A stretch of DNA of 64,000 nt from Nocardioides furvisabuli (GTDB lineage Bacteria > Actinomycetota > Actinomycetes > Propionibacteriales > Nocardioidaceae). The position numbers and the translations under genes are program-made. Where the stretch lies: assembly GCF_021083185.1 (NCBI RefSeq), contig NZ_JAIGQB010000002.1, forward strand, positions 582,820-646,819. Reading direction: 5' to 3'. The notes beneath the pieces are model-generated. The model worked only from the letters and a program-made list of their open reading frames with translations, was not told where the DNA came from and ran no database searches. Each line of letters starts with the position of its first letter. Position 1 is the first letter of the stretch. Shown here one piece after another: positions 17,928-26,112 of the stretch.

Positions 17928-19211
17928 TCATTTTCGCCGGGTTGGCCTTCGGCGTGCGCGAGAGCTCCTCCTGACGCGCCGCTCCTCGGGCGTGACCGAC
18001 TCCGGAAAGACCGCATCGGTGAGCGTGGCCAGGGCCTGCCCCAGCGCCGAGTCCCCGACGTCCCGCACCGGCAGCCCCGCCACCAGGGCACGGTCCAGAC
18101 CAGGTCGGTCCTCGGGCAGGAAGTGCAGTCCCGCGGCCCGCGTGAACCCCTCGACCATGCCGGCGATCTCCTTCTCCGACCACCCGATCGAGGGGCGCAT
18201 CCGGTTGACGACGACCCGCACCGGGGCGGCGTACGCCTGCGCGCGCAGGTCCACCAGCCCGCGGGCCAGCCGCGCCAGGCCGACCGGGTCGGCGGCGCCC
18301 ACCACCACGATCTCGTCGGCCTGCTCGAGGGCGGTCAGCGTCAGGGCGTTGCGGCCGGGACGCCCACCGAAGTCGGACGCCGTGTCGTCCTCGAGGCAGA
18401 AGCCCGTGTCGACGACGACGTGGCCGAGGTCGCGCGAGCGCTCGAGGAGCTGCTCGACCTGCGCGGCCCGGACCTCGCGCCACCGGTCCGCCCGCGGGAG
18501 GCCGGTGACCACTGCGAGGTGGTCACCCATTCCTCGGCACACCGAGGGCAAGCGCTCTCCGAGGTGTCCGGCTGCCGCCAGCCGCGCCGCCGACAGCAGG
18601 CCCGAGACCTCGTCGAGGATCCCGAGCTGCTGGGCCACCGCACCCCCGTAGGGGTCGAGATCGGCCAGGACCACGTCCGTGTCGCGGCCCGCGAGCTCGC
18701 AGGCGACGTGGGTGGCGACGGTCGTCCGCCCCGGGGCGCCGGCGGGGCCCCAGACGGCCACCACCCGACCCCCTTCCGTCGCGGACGCCGCCGGGGTGAG
18801 GTCGGACCCCGGCCGGTCGGGTGCGGGGTCGGCGGGTCGCACCCCGGTGTCGGCCGCGTCCTCGACGACCACCACGACGTCGGGCAGCGTCGAGAGCTCC
18901 CCCGAGCCCACCACCGCAGCCACCCCCAACCGCTGAGCGCGTTCGCGGACGTCGACGTCGCTCGAGGCCGACGTGGTCACGGCGACCGGGCGCACGCCGT
19001 GGCGCCGCAGGTGCGACACCGATGCCGGGTCCAGCCCGGGGGCATCGAGGGACACGACCGCGACGTCGGCCTGCCCGCTGGACACCGCTGCGAGCAGGTC
19101 GTCCACGTCGACGCAGCGCTTGAGCACGACGACACCCGGGCGGGTCTCGAGGTCCGCCAGGGCGGGTGACTCCCAGGCCTCGCCCGCAGCCATGACGAGC
19201 ACGCAGATCAC
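17928..19211 (-). CDS. CpaE/MinD-like ATPase with pseudo-receiver N-terminus
   Basis: A 427-residue protein. Residues about 1-125 resemble the atypical receiver domain of CpaE/TadZ proteins; residues about 150-400 form a MinD/ParA-type ATPase (VVAVWGPAGAPGRTTVATHV; ADLDPYGG; VVVDTGF). The P-loop reads GAPGRTT, with Arg in place of the usual lysine. The C-terminus is strongly basic (RRSSRARRRPTRRK). GTG 19211 lies 4 bp after the SAF gene's stop. CpaE proteins place Tad/Flp pilus machinery at the cell pole, but no tadA, tadB or pilin gene is in the window. A frame to 19400 exists upstream but runs inside the SAF gene. Confidence 0.8.
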   Translation of the reverse strand: MICVLVMAAGEAWESPALADLETRPGVVVLKRCVDVDDLLAAVSSGQADVAVVSLDAPGLDPASVSHLRRHGVRPVAVTTSASSDVDVRERAQRLGVAAVVGSGELSTLPDVVVVVEDAADTGVRPADPAPDRPGSDLTPAASATEGGRVVAVWGPAGAPGRTTVATHVACELAGRDTDVVLADLDPYGGAVAQQLGILDEVSGLLSAARLAAAGHLGERLPSVCRGMGDHLAVVTGLPRADRWREVRAAQVEQLLERSRDLGHVVVDTGFCLEDDTASDFGGRPGRNALTLTALEQADEIVVVGAADPVGLARLARGLVDLRAQAYAAPVRVVVNRMRPSIGWSEKEIAGMVEGFTRAAGLHFLPEDRPGLDRALVAGLPVRDVGDSALGQALATLTDAVFPESVTPEERRVRRSSRARRRPTRRK

Positions 19212-19215
19212 GACC

Positions 19216-19968
19216 TCACCCCCGGCCGACGACCCGCACGCGGTCGTCACCGCTGGCCGCGAGGACGAGGCCGAGGGACTCGTCCTCGGCTGCGGGGACC
19301 GACAGCACCAGCTGCCGGCTGGTCGCGGAGGCGAAGGAGTCCGAGACGACGGGTGCGTCGAGCACGACGATGTCCTCGAGCACCGCCTCGGCGCCCGCAC
19401 CGCGTCGTCCTCCGCCGGCGCCGAGAGCGGGGTCGCCGATCACCCAGACGTCGACCCGCGAGCCGCGGACCACGTCGGGCGGCACGTGCTCGGCGGCCAC
19501 GGCGATCGACACCGCCACCGCGTCCTCGGCGGCGGCCTCCCCCAGTGCGGCTGCCGGCACGAGCTCGCCGGCCGCCAGCGGGCGGGTCAGCGTCAGGGCG
19601 GCCGGTAGCTCGTCGTCGACGGCGAGGTAGCGCCCACGGTCGAGGTCGTCGCCGAAGCGGATCCGCGTCGCCTCGAGGTCGTCGGCGTCCACCGTCTGGC
19701 CGGCGACGAGGTCGGTGGAGGCCGACCAGACCTGGGTCATGTCGTCGGCGCCGGCGAGGATCCGGGCGCCGGCGACGACCGAGCCGGTGACGAGGGCGAC
19801 GCCGATCCACAGTCGCGGGTCGCGCCAGCCCGGAGGAGCGGCACGCGTCGCCGGCGGCACGTCGAGGCCGCCGGAGGTGCGGGCGGGACGGCGGGAGGAG
19901 TTGCGAGACAGGTTCCGAGACAGGTTCCGAGACACGGGGTCATCATTGCCACGCCGGGCGGAGTTCAC
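19216..19968 (-). CDS. SAF-domain protein (CpaB/RcpC-like), membrane-anchored
   Basis: A 250-residue protein with one transmembrane helix (about 53-71, WIGVALVTGSVVAGARIL) and then a SAF domain (about 80-140: DLVAGQTVDADDLEATRIRF) of the kind found in CpaB/RcpC pilus-assembly proteins. GTG 19968 is preferred because GGAGAG lies 6 bases upstream; GTG 19935 is an alternative. The N-terminus contains a 12-bp tandem repeat coding SRNLSRNLSRNSS. Paired with the CpaE-like ATPase downstream, it suggests a remnant or lineage-specific Tad-like function. Divergent from the small HTH gene. Confidence 0.75.
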   Translation of the reverse strand: MNSARRGNDDPVSRNLSRNLSRNSSRRPARTSGGLDVPPATRAAPPGWRDPRLWIGVALVTGSVVAGARILAGADDMTQVWSASTDLVAGQTVDADDLEATRIRFGDDLDRGRYLAVDDELPAALTLTRPLAAGELVPAAALGEAAAEDAVAVSIAVAAEHVPPDVVRGSRVDVWVIGDPALGAGGGRRGAGAEAVLEDIVVLDAPVVSDSFASATSRQLVLSVPAAEDESLGLVLAASGDDRVRVVGRG

Positions 19969-20035
19969 ACCTGTCTCTCCACAGGGGCTGGGAGGTCGGG
20001 CACGGGCGCCACCGCCTCGGTGGCACCATGACCCC

Positions 20036-20287
20036 ATGGCCGACGACCCCCGCTTCCTGACGCTCGCCGACGTGGCCGAGGTGCTCAACACCTCGAGCGC
20101 GCAGGTCTACGCGCTCGTGCGTCGCGGCGACCTGCCGGCGATCAAGATCGGCGGGCGTGGCCAGTGGCGCGTGGAGCGGGTGCAGCTCGAGGACTTCATC
20201 CAGCGGATGTACGCCGAGACGCGCACCTTCGTCGACCAGCACCCCTTCGTCGAGGCGGACGCCGGGGCGGACCCGGCGAAGGACTGA
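20036..20287 (+). CDS. Small excisionase/MerR-type helix-turn-helix DNA-binding protein
   Basis: An 83-residue protein. Residues about 7-60 form a winged helix of the excisionase/BldC type (FLTLADVAEVLNTSSAQVYA, then RRGDLPAIKIGGRGQWRV), where the wing contacts the minor groove. The family contains phage excisionases but also chromosomal regulators; no integrase or attachment site is nearby, so a regulatory role is more likely. It is divergent from the SAF/CpaE-like pair, and its stop lies directly against the stop of the convergent htrA gene, with no intervening base. Possibly it regulates the SAF operon. Confidence 0.8.
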   Translation: MADDPRFLTLADVAEVLNTSSAQVYALVRRGDLPAIKIGGRGQWRVERVQLEDFIQRMYAETRTFVDQHPFVEADAGADPAKD

Positions 20288-21868
20288 CTAGCCGACCTTG
20301 CCGTCGAGCTCGACCTGCACGACCCGTTCCTCGCCACCGCGCACGACCGACATCTCGACGGTCTCGCCCGGCAGGTGCGTGCGGATCGCCACGATGAGGG
20401 CGATGCCGTCGTTGACCGGCTGGTCGTCGACCGAGGTGATGACGTCGTCCTGCTGGAGGCCGGCGCGCTCGGCCGGGGTGTCGGGCATGACCTCGGTGAT
20501 CGTCGCGCCCTCCGCGTCGGGCTCACCGCCGGTGCGGACCTGCGCCCCGATGACGGGGTACTCCGCCTTCCCGGTGCGCAGGATCTGGTCCACCGTCGTG
20601 CGGACCTGCTCGATCGGGATGGCGAAGCCCACGCCGATGTTGCCGGACTCGCCGGACGCACCGCCGGTGGTCGCGATGGCGGAGTTGACCCCCACCACCT
20701 CGCCGGCGAGGTTCACCAGCGGTCCGCCGGAGTTGCCCGGGTTGATCGCGGCGTCGGTCTGCACGGCGTTGATGTACGACGACTCGTCGTCGGACTCGCC
20801 CGACGTGGTGACCGGTCGGTTGAGGGCGCTGACGATGCCGGAGGTGACGGTCTGGCTCAGGCCGAGCGGGGCACCGAAGGCGACGACGGACTCACCGACG
20901 CGCAGCGCCTGGGACGCCCCGAGCGCGGCTGGCTCCAGCGACCCGGCGTCCTCGACGGTCAGCACGGCGAGGTCGTAGACCGCGCTGCGACCGAGCACGG
21001 TCGCCTCGCGGCGCTCACCCGCCTGGTCGATGACGACGATCGACCCGTCGTCCGCGGCAGCCGACGCGACGACGTGGTTGTTCGTGACCACGTGGCCGTC
21101 GCGGTCGAGCACGAACCCGGAGCCGGTGGCGCCGGCGGCCCGACCGTCGAGCTCGGCAAGGATCTGCACCGTGCTCGGAAGCAGCGCCTGCGCGACGGCC
21201 GAGACCGAGCCATTGTCGGCCTCGAGGGGCGCCGCGGCCTGCGTGCGCACCCCTCCGAGGCCGTTGTCGTTGGTGCCGCGCTGCGAGGCCAGCTCGTCCT
21301 GGAGCGCGCCGCCGGCGAGGCCTCCGAGGATCCCCACGACGAGGGCGAGGCACGCGACGGCCGGCCACACCCACAGCGGGAGCCGGCGGGTGGACGGATT
21401 CCGGGCGTAGGGAGACCGGGCATGGGACGACTGGCTGTAAGGATTCTGGCCGTAATGATTTTGGCCGTAGGGGGCCTGGCTGTAGGGGGCTTGGGCGTAG
21501 GGGGCCTGGGCGTAGGGGGCCTGGCCGTAGGGGGCCTGGCCGTAGGGGGCCTGGCCGTGACCGGACCACGGGCCGGGGCCCTGCCTCATCGGGACGGTCG
21601 GCGTGTCCGGCTCGTGGGGACGTTGCTCGGCGGACTCGCCGGGGGCCGCGGTCGGGAGCCGGTCGGAGGGCCCGTCGGCGGACGGGGGCGGACCGGCGAG
21701 CACGGCCTCGTCGTGGCCGTAGGGAAGACCGTCGGGCTGCACCGCCGACTCGGGCTCCTCGACCCGCGATGCGGGGTCGCGCCACCCCGCGAGGGGCTGC
21801 GTCGGGGCCGTCTCGTCGTGGGTCGGGTCGTCGTACGCCTGTTCGTCCGGCTCGCGCTCGTCGCTCAC
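20288..21868 (-). CDS. htrA: HtrA/DegP-like membrane-anchored serine protease with PDZ domain
   Basis: A 526-residue protein. The cytoplasmic N-terminus (about 1-160) is acidic and disordered and holds repeated QAPYG/A/S pentapeptides (about 106-150). A transmembrane helix follows (about 165-188). The trypsin-like domain has the triad H265 (TNNHVV), D299 (YDLAVL) and S380 (NPGNSGGP). A PDZ domain occupies about 430-520 (AGLQQDDVITSVDDQPV). It degrades or refolds damaged proteins outside the membrane. It is the third gene of sigE-rseA-htrA, coupled by a 4-bp overlap to rseA, the same order as Rv1221-Rv1223 of M. tuberculosis, so it is probably a SigE-controlled envelope-stress gene. Confidence 0.93.
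   Translation of the reverse strand: MSDEREPDEQAYDDPTHDETAPTQPLAGWRDPASRVEEPESAVQPDGLPYGHDEAVLAGPPPSADGPSDRLPTAAPGESAEQRPHEPDTPTVPMRQGPGPWSGHGQAPYGQAPYGQAPYAQAPYAQAPYSQAPYGQNHYGQNPYSQSSHARSPYARNPSTRRLPLWVWPAVACLALVVGILGGLAGGALQDELASQRGTNDNGLGGVRTQAAAPLEADNGSVSAVAQALLPSTVQILAELDGRAAGATGSGFVLDRDGHVVTNNHVVASAAADDGSIVVIDQAGERREATVLGRSAVYDLAVLTVEDAGSLEPAALGASQALRVGESVVAFGAPLGLSQTVTSGIVSALNRPVTTSGESDDESSYINAVQTDAAINPGNSGGPLVNLAGEVVGVNSAIATTGGASGESGNIGVGFAIPIEQVRTTVDQILRTGKAEYPVIGAQVRTGGEPDAEGATITEVMPDTPAERAGLQQDDVITSVDDQPVNDGIALIVAIRTHLPGETVEMSVVRGGEERVVQVELDGKVG
21437..21555. repeat. 15-bp in-frame tandem repeat within htrA
   Basis: Plus-strand units of the form GTAGGGGGCCTGGCC recur every 15 bp, perfect or nearly so from about 21467 to 21555 and degenerate from 21437. 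They code the QAPYG/QAPYA/QAPYS/QNPYS pentapeptides of the cytoplasmic HtrA tail. Copy number is likely to vary. Confidence 0.8.
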
Positions 21869-22380
21869 GGGGCAATCTTCTCCCGGATGGCCACGAGGCG
21901 CTCGGCCAGGGGCGTCCGGGAGGGTGGGACGGGCCCGCGGGCGGACCGGTCGTCGGCGTTGACCACCGGGGTCGCCGGCACGGTCGGGCGGCTGAGGTCG
22001 GTGGTCGGCGGGCGCGGGTCGACGCGGGGGGCGCCGGCGGCGCCGAGCACGAGGACACCGACGACGCAGGCGCTCGCCGCCCCGCCGCCGATGGCCACCA
22101 GGCCGCGGCGCGGACGGTGGCCCGCGACCGGGAAGGCGGCGGGCGTGAGCGGCGAGCCGGAGGCCGCAGCGCAGCGCCCGAGCAAGGAGGTCTTGAAGTC
22201 GTGGGAGGCCGACGAGTCGCCCATCGAGAGCTGGGCGAGCTGGGTCTTGACCCATCCCTCCTGCTCGACGAGGTCACGGCAGCTGTGGCACCCGTGGACG
22301 TGGCTCCAGCAGCGCTCCTCCTCCTCCGGCGCGAGGCGGCCGTCGAGCAGGGCACTGACGCGCGATCCGAGGTGGCTCAT
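21865..22380 (-). CDS. rseA: Zinc-finger anti-sigma factor (RseA-like)
   Basis: A 171-residue protein. The N-terminal ZAS domain carries the HxxxCxxC motif as HVHGCHSC (about 32-39). Residues about 88-112 are hydrophobic ([19 protein letters not shown]) and could cross the membrane, followed by a Pro-rich outer segment. It sits between sigE and htrA with 4-bp overlaps at both ends. In M. tuberculosis RseA holds SigE inactive and is removed under redox or envelope stress; the same role is inferred here from the motif and gene order. Confidence 0.88.
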   Translation of the reverse strand: MSHLGSRVSALLDGRLAPEEEERCWSHVHGCHSCRDLVEQEGWVKTQLAQLSMGDSSASHDFKTSLLGRCAAASGSPLTPAAFPVAGHRPRRGLVAIGGGAASACVVGVLVLGAAGAPRVDPRPPTTDLSRPTVPATPVVNADDRSARGPVPPSRTPLAERLVAIREKIAP

Positions 22381-22967
22381 CCCGACACCGTCCCACGCGC
22401 CTGGTGAGGACCTGAGTAGCGCTGACGACCCTCGGTGGGCTCGCGGTGCGCGAGTGCCGTGCGCAGCATGGTGCGGCCGCGGTGGATGCGGGAGCGGACC
22501 GTGCCGAGCTTGGCGCCCATGATCGCGGCGATCTCCTCGTAGCTCAGGCCCTCCACGTCGCACAGCACGACCGCGGCGCGGAAGTCCGGCGGCAGCGTGG
22601 CGAGCGCGGTCTCGATGTCGTCGTCGAAGGTCCGGTCGGCGAAGGCCAGCTCCGGGGCCGGGGTCGTGCTGGTGAGTCGGGCTGCGCGCTCGTCGGACAG
22701 CGGGTCGAAGCGGATCCGCTGCTTGCGACGCGCACCGTCGAGGAAGAGGTTGGTGGTGATGCGGTGCAGCCATCCCTCGAACGTGCCGGGGGTGTAGGTG
22801 TCGAGCGAGCGGAAGACGCGCACGAACACCTCCTGGGTGAGGTCCTCGGCGTCGGGCCGGTTGCCGGTGAGGCGGTAGGCCAGGCGGAAGACGCGGTCGG
22901 AGTGCTCCTCGACGACCTCGTCCCAGGTCGGGACCTGGCTCGTGGTGGTGCCGACCTGCTCGCCCAC
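22377..22967 (-). CDS. sigE: ECF RNA polymerase sigma factor, SigE-like
   Basis: A 196-residue ECF sigma factor. Region 2 (about 20-90: [20 protein letters not shown], then [12 protein letters not shown]) and region 4 (about 125-180: [20 protein letters not shown], then [20 protein letters not shown]) are complete. GTG 22967 is chosen because AGGGAG stands 5 bases upstream and the codons before it are unusual for this genome; GTG 23039 would add 24 residues but lies within a palindrome. Mycobacterial SigE is also reported to have several starts. It is followed by rseA and htrA with overlaps and flanked by a divergent methyltransferase gene, as in M. tuberculosis. Role: surface, oxidative and heat stress response. 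Confidence 0.93.
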   Translation of the reverse strand: MGEQVGTTTSQVPTWDEVVEEHSDRVFRLAYRLTGNRPDAEDLTQEVFVRVFRSLDTYTPGTFEGWLHRITTNLFLDGARRKQRIRFDPLSDERAARLTSTTPAPELAFADRTFDDDIETALATLPPDFRAAVVLCDVEGLSYEEIAAIMGAKLGTVRSRIHRGRTMLRTALAHREPTEGRQRYSGPHQARGTVSG

Positions 22968-23023
22968 GGGCGCTCCCTGGCTCGACTTCCTCGACCGCAG
23001 CTGCAACGGTTCGCTGTCCTTCC

Positions 23024-23053
23024 TGACGCTAGGCGTCACGCCTGAGAGTTCCC
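23024..23053 (-). promoter_or_regulatory. sigE leader: palindrome and ECF-like promoter
   Basis: TGACGC and GCGTCA form a perfect 6-bp palindrome with a 3-bp centre at 23024-23038. On the minus strand GGGAAC (23053-23048), an ECF-type -35 sequence, is followed 19 bp later by CGTC (23028-23025), an ECF-type -10. The spacing is 1-3 bp longer than usual. It would allow sigE autoregulation, with the palindrome as an operator overlapping the start region. Confidence 0.4.
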
Positions 23054-23190
23054 TGTGAACCTCATGCGGGCCACCCAAGAACTTCGGGGTCCGTCCACCC
23101 GCGGTCTCGCGGGCGCACTGCCTCCAACGAGCGGGGTGGTGCATGTGTTCCCGGCCACGCGCGACGTCGGGCGCGCGATAGAGTCCGCCC

Positions 23191-23850
23191 GTGCCCCACC
23201 ACACCACCCCGATCAAGCCCGCGAGCTGGTCCTACGCCGAGTCGTTCGTGGCCGAGGACGAGATCCTGGCCGCCGCCCGCAGCCGTGCCGACGAGGTGGG
23301 CGTCTCGCCCGTCGGCCCCGGCGTGGGCGCCGCGCTGCGCTTCCTGGCCTCCGTGCTCGACGCGCGCGCCGTCGTGGAGATCGGCACCGGGACCGGCGTC
23401 TCCGGGCTCTGGCTGCTGCGCGGCATGCGCGCCGACGGCGTGCTGACGACGGTGGACATCGAGGCCGAGCACCAGCGCCTGGCCAAGGAGACGTTCACCG
23501 AGGCCGGGATCCCCGGCAACCGCGCCCGCACCATCGCCGGTGCCGGGCTCGACGTGCTCCCCCGCCTCACCGACGGCCACTACGACCTCGTCTTCTGCGA
23601 CGGCGACAAGCGTGAGTACGCCGCCTACCTCAAGGAGGCGCTGCGCCTGCTGCGCCCCGGCGGCATCGTGGCCTTCGACAACGCCCTGTGGCACGACCGC
23701 GTCGCGGACCCGGCGCAGCGCGACGACGAGACCGTCACCATCCGCGAGCTCGGTCGCACGATCCTCGAGCACGAGGCGCTGGTGCCGGTGCTGCTGCCCG
23801 TCGGCGACGGGCTCCTGGCGGCCAAGAAGGAGTGGGCGCCGGAGGCCTGA
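23191..23850 (+). CDS. SAM-dependent O-methyltransferase (class of catechol/caffeoyl-CoA OMT)
   Basis: A 219-residue Rossmann-fold methyltransferase. [19 protein letters not shown] (about 61-79) is the SAM-binding motif, DIEAEHQ (about 90) binds the ribose, and [12 protein letters not shown] (about 132-143) carries the divalent-metal aspartates of OMT family 3. Its substrate is unknown. It is divergent from sigE exactly as Rv1220c is in M. tuberculosis, a conserved but unexplained pairing. TAGAGT ends 6 bases before the GTG start, and there is no ribosome-binding site, so the mRNA is probably leaderless. Confidence 0.9.
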   Translation: MPHHTTPIKPASWSYAESFVAEDEILAAARSRADEVGVSPVGPGVGAALRFLASVLDARAVVEIGTGTGVSGLWLLRGMRADGVLTTVDIEAEHQRLAKETFTEAGIPGNRARTIAGAGLDVLPRLTDGHYDLVFCDGDKREYAAYLKEALRLLRPGGIVAFDNALWHDRVADPAQRDDETVTIRELGRTILEHEALVPVLLPVGDGLLAAKKEWAPEA

Positions 23851-23870
23851 CCCGGGACCTCGGGCGGCGC

Positions 23871-24209
23871 TCAGGCGCGCGGTGCGGCGACGAAGCCGTC
23901 CCAGCCCTCGGCGACCGCGACGATGTCGCACGCCTCGATGAGGACCGGCGACGAGCCGATGATCCGCGACCCCGGCGACTCGTCCGCGCCGGCGGTGAAG
24001 CTGCGCTGGAACTCCTCGCGCGCCTCGTCGGTGGCGAAGACGTAGCAGCCCTCGAACCACTCCCCCGGCACGCACCGCCACGTCTTGAAGCGCAGTCCGG
24101 ACATGCCGGTGAAGCGTGCGTGCGAGGTCTCGGCGACATAGGTCGCGAGCTCCTCCTCCACGCCCTCGGCAGCGTCGACCAGCGACCAGCGGACCGTCAG
24201 GCCGAGCAT
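23871..24209 (-). CDS. Small dimeric alpha/beta-barrel protein, YdhR-like monooxygenase candidate
   Basis: A 112-residue protein starting at ATG 24209. The pattern of a short strand, a helix, then GMSGLRFKTWRCVPGEWFEG, CYVFATDEAREEFQRSF resembles the YdhR family of putative monooxygenases (ferredoxin-like fold, homodimer). No cofactor is expected in such proteins. It lies 16 bp downstream of pepA on the same strand and may be co-transcribed. The similarity is read by eye and is moderate; otherwise hypothetical. Confidence 0.55.
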   Translation of the reverse strand: MLGLTVRWSLVDAAEGVEEELATYVAETSHARFTGMSGLRFKTWRCVPGEWFEGCYVFATDEAREEFQRSFTAGADESPGSRIIGSSPVLIEACDIVAVAEGWDGFVAAPRA

Positions 24210-24225
24210 CAGCCGAGGCCCTGCA

Positions 24226-25758
24226 TCAGGCGATCCCGGCCAGGGGGTCCTCGGAGCCCAGCCAGGCGAGCAGCAGGCGGGGCCCGAAGCCGCTGGGGCC
24301 GGCCGTCCACTCGTGGCGGTCGGCCGGGGACTCCGCGGCGGAGGCGAAGTCGACGTGCGCCCAGGGGACGTCACCGGCGAAGTGCTGGAGGAACAGGGCC
24401 GCGGTGATCGCGCCGGCGCCACCGGCGGCGTTGTCGCCGTCGGCGATCTTGGACGCGACCCGCTCCTCGTAGTCCTCGACCAGCGGCATCCGCCAGACGT
24501 TCTCGCCCGAGGCGGCGGCAGCGGACTCGACCTGCACGGCGAGTCCCTCGTGATTGGCGAAGTAGCCGCCGGTCCACTGCCCTAGCGAGACCTTCATCGC
24601 GCCGGTCAGGGTGGCGACGTCGACCAGGACGGTCGGCGCGAGCTCGGAGACGGCGTACGCCATCGCGTCGGCGAGGACGAGACGGCCCTCGGCGTCGGTG
24701 TTGTTGACCTCGGAGGTGCGTCCGCCGAAGTGGGTGATCACGTCACCGGGGCGCATGGCCGTGCCGCTGACGGCGTTCTCGGCCGCGGGGACCAGCCCGA
24801 TGACGCGCACCGGGCAGTCGACGTCGCGCAGGGCGGCCATGGCGGCGATGACCGCGCCGCCGCCGCTCATGTCGCGCTTCATCGTCAGCATGCCCTCGCT
24901 GGGCTTGATGTCGAGACCACCGGTGTCGAAGGTGATGCCCTTGCCGACGAGGACGACGGTGGGGACCTTCTTCGTCGCCCCGCGGGGGGTGTAGTCCATG
25001 CGGATCAGCCGCGGCCCGTGGGCCGAGGCGCCGCCGACGGCGAGGATGCCGCCGAATCCCTCTTCGGCGAGCTGGTCGGTGTCCCAGACGCGCACCTCGA
25101 GACCTGCGGCCTCGCCGACCTCGACGGCCTGCTCGGCCAGCCACGCGGGCGTCTTCAGGTTCGCCGGGACCGTGGCCAGCGCCCGCGAGCGCCACCCGGC
25201 CCCACCGAGGGCGATCGCCCGGGCGAGCTCGTCGTCGGCACCGTCGTCGGTGACGTCGGCCAGCACGATGCGGGCGACCGGCCGCTCCCGCGGGCCGGTG
25301 GAGCGCCAGTGGAAGGCGAAGGAGCCCAGCATGGCCCCGACCACGAAGGCACCCAGCCCGTCCTCGGGCGCGATCGCCGCCACCGAGGTGACGACGCTGA
25401 CGCGGTCCTTGGTCGCCCGCGCGAGGGCGGCACCGGCGCGCCGGAAGTCGGTCACCGAGGCCTCACCCACGCCGACGAGGAGCACGACGCTCACGTCGTC
25501 GGCCGACGGGAGGCCAGCCACGGGGACCGTGGTGACCTCACCCGTGCGCCCCGTGGCCCGGGCGGCCTCGAGCGCGGCGAGGAGGTCGGTCCCGAGGAGC
25601 TCCGAGGCCTCGTCGGCGCCGGGCCCGAGCAGGGGGCCGTCGTCGCCGGGAAGGACCGGGAAGGCCCAGACCTCGGCGCCACCGATCTGGTGGGGAAGCG
25701 CCGGGCTGAGGGCGAACTCGGGCGGGGAGACCTGCGTCGGCAGCTGGGGGTTGGCCAC
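24226..25758 (-). CDS. pepA: Leucyl aminopeptidase (M17)
   Basis: A 510-residue protein, typical of M17 aminopeptidases, which form hexamers and remove N-terminal residues using two metal ions. The C-terminal catalytic domain shows K273/D278 (VGKGITFDTGG), D296 (KRDMSGGG), D355/E357 (NNTDAEGRLVLADA) and the bicarbonate-site arginine R359. The N-terminal domain (1-190) is divergent, as usual. GTG 25758 stands 2 bp past the stop of the DUF3117 gene, so the two are one transcription unit. Role: cytoplasmic peptide turnover, and in some bacteria DNA binding. Confidence 0.94.
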   Translation of the reverse strand: MANPQLPTQVSPPEFALSPALPHQIGGAEVWAFPVLPGDDGPLLGPGADEASELLGTDLLAALEAARATGRTGEVTTVPVAGLPSADDVSVVLLVGVGEASVTDFRRAGAALARATKDRVSVVTSVAAIAPEDGLGAFVVGAMLGSFAFHWRSTGPRERPVARIVLADVTDDGADDELARAIALGGAGWRSRALATVPANLKTPAWLAEQAVEVGEAAGLEVRVWDTDQLAEEGFGGILAVGGASAHGPRLIRMDYTPRGATKKVPTVVLVGKGITFDTGGLDIKPSEGMLTMKRDMSGGGAVIAAMAALRDVDCPVRVIGLVPAAENAVSGTAMRPGDVITHFGGRTSEVNNTDAEGRLVLADAMAYAVSELAPTVLVDVATLTGAMKVSLGQWTGGYFANHEGLAVQVESAAAASGENVWRMPLVEDYEERVASKIADGDNAAGGAGAITAALFLQHFAGDVPWAHVDFASAAESPADRHEWTAGPSGFGPRLLLAWLGSEDPLAGIA

Positions 25759-25760
25759 GA

Positions 25761-25928
25761 TCAGCCGACGACGTCCTTGAGGGCGTCGCCGAGAGCGCGT
25801 GCCTCGTCGGCGTTCAGCTCGACGACCAGACGCCCACCGCCCTCGAGCGGGACGCGCATGACGATGCCGCGCCCCTCCTTGGTGACCTCGAGGGGTCCGT
25901 CGCCCGTGCGGGGCTTCATGGCGGCCAT
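25761..25928 (-). CDS. DUF3117 small protein
   Basis: A 55-residue protein beginning MAAMKPRTGDGPLEVTKEGR and ending in ALGDALKDVVG; it matches the conserved actinobacterial DUF3117 family (M. tuberculosis Rv1211). Beta-hairpins with a C-terminal helix are likely. The function is unknown. AGGAAGAGG precedes ATG 25928 by 7 bases, and a 5' leader of about 100 bases contains a strong hairpin. It is co-directional and nearly contiguous with pepA. Confidence 0.9.
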   Translation of the reverse strand: MAAMKPRTGDGPLEVTKEGRGIVMRVPLEGGGRLVVELNADEARALGDALKDVVG

Positions 25929-25985
25929 CGGCGCACCTCTTCCTGTTCTGCCATCGGTTCGGCGATGGTGGCTCATCACATGCGA

Positions 25986-26043
25986 ATCGAGGCGGCTGAG
26001 TCGTGCCTGGCCACCTCGATCGGCGTCGTACTCCTCCATTATC
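25986..26043 (-). promoter_or_regulatory. DUF3117-pepA promoter and leader hairpin
   Basis: On the minus strand GATAAT (26043-26038) is a good -10 box, though the -35 is weak. Downstream, ATCGAGGTGGC (26020-26010) pairs with GCCGCCTCGAT (25996-25986), ten of eleven positions, with a 13-base loop. The hairpin lies in the untranslated leader about 60 bases before the DUF3117 ATG. Confidence 0.4.
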
Positions 26044-26112
26044 CCCCATGGACGGCGTGATCGGCACCACAGGGCACCCGGACAGGCGAACTGCGTCGGG
26101 CAGACTGCCCCC

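Noticed and set aside
23639..23676. GC-rich inverted repeats inside coding genes, considered as terminators or attenuators
   Set aside because: Such repeats occur throughout genes at this GC content and are not in intergenic DNA.
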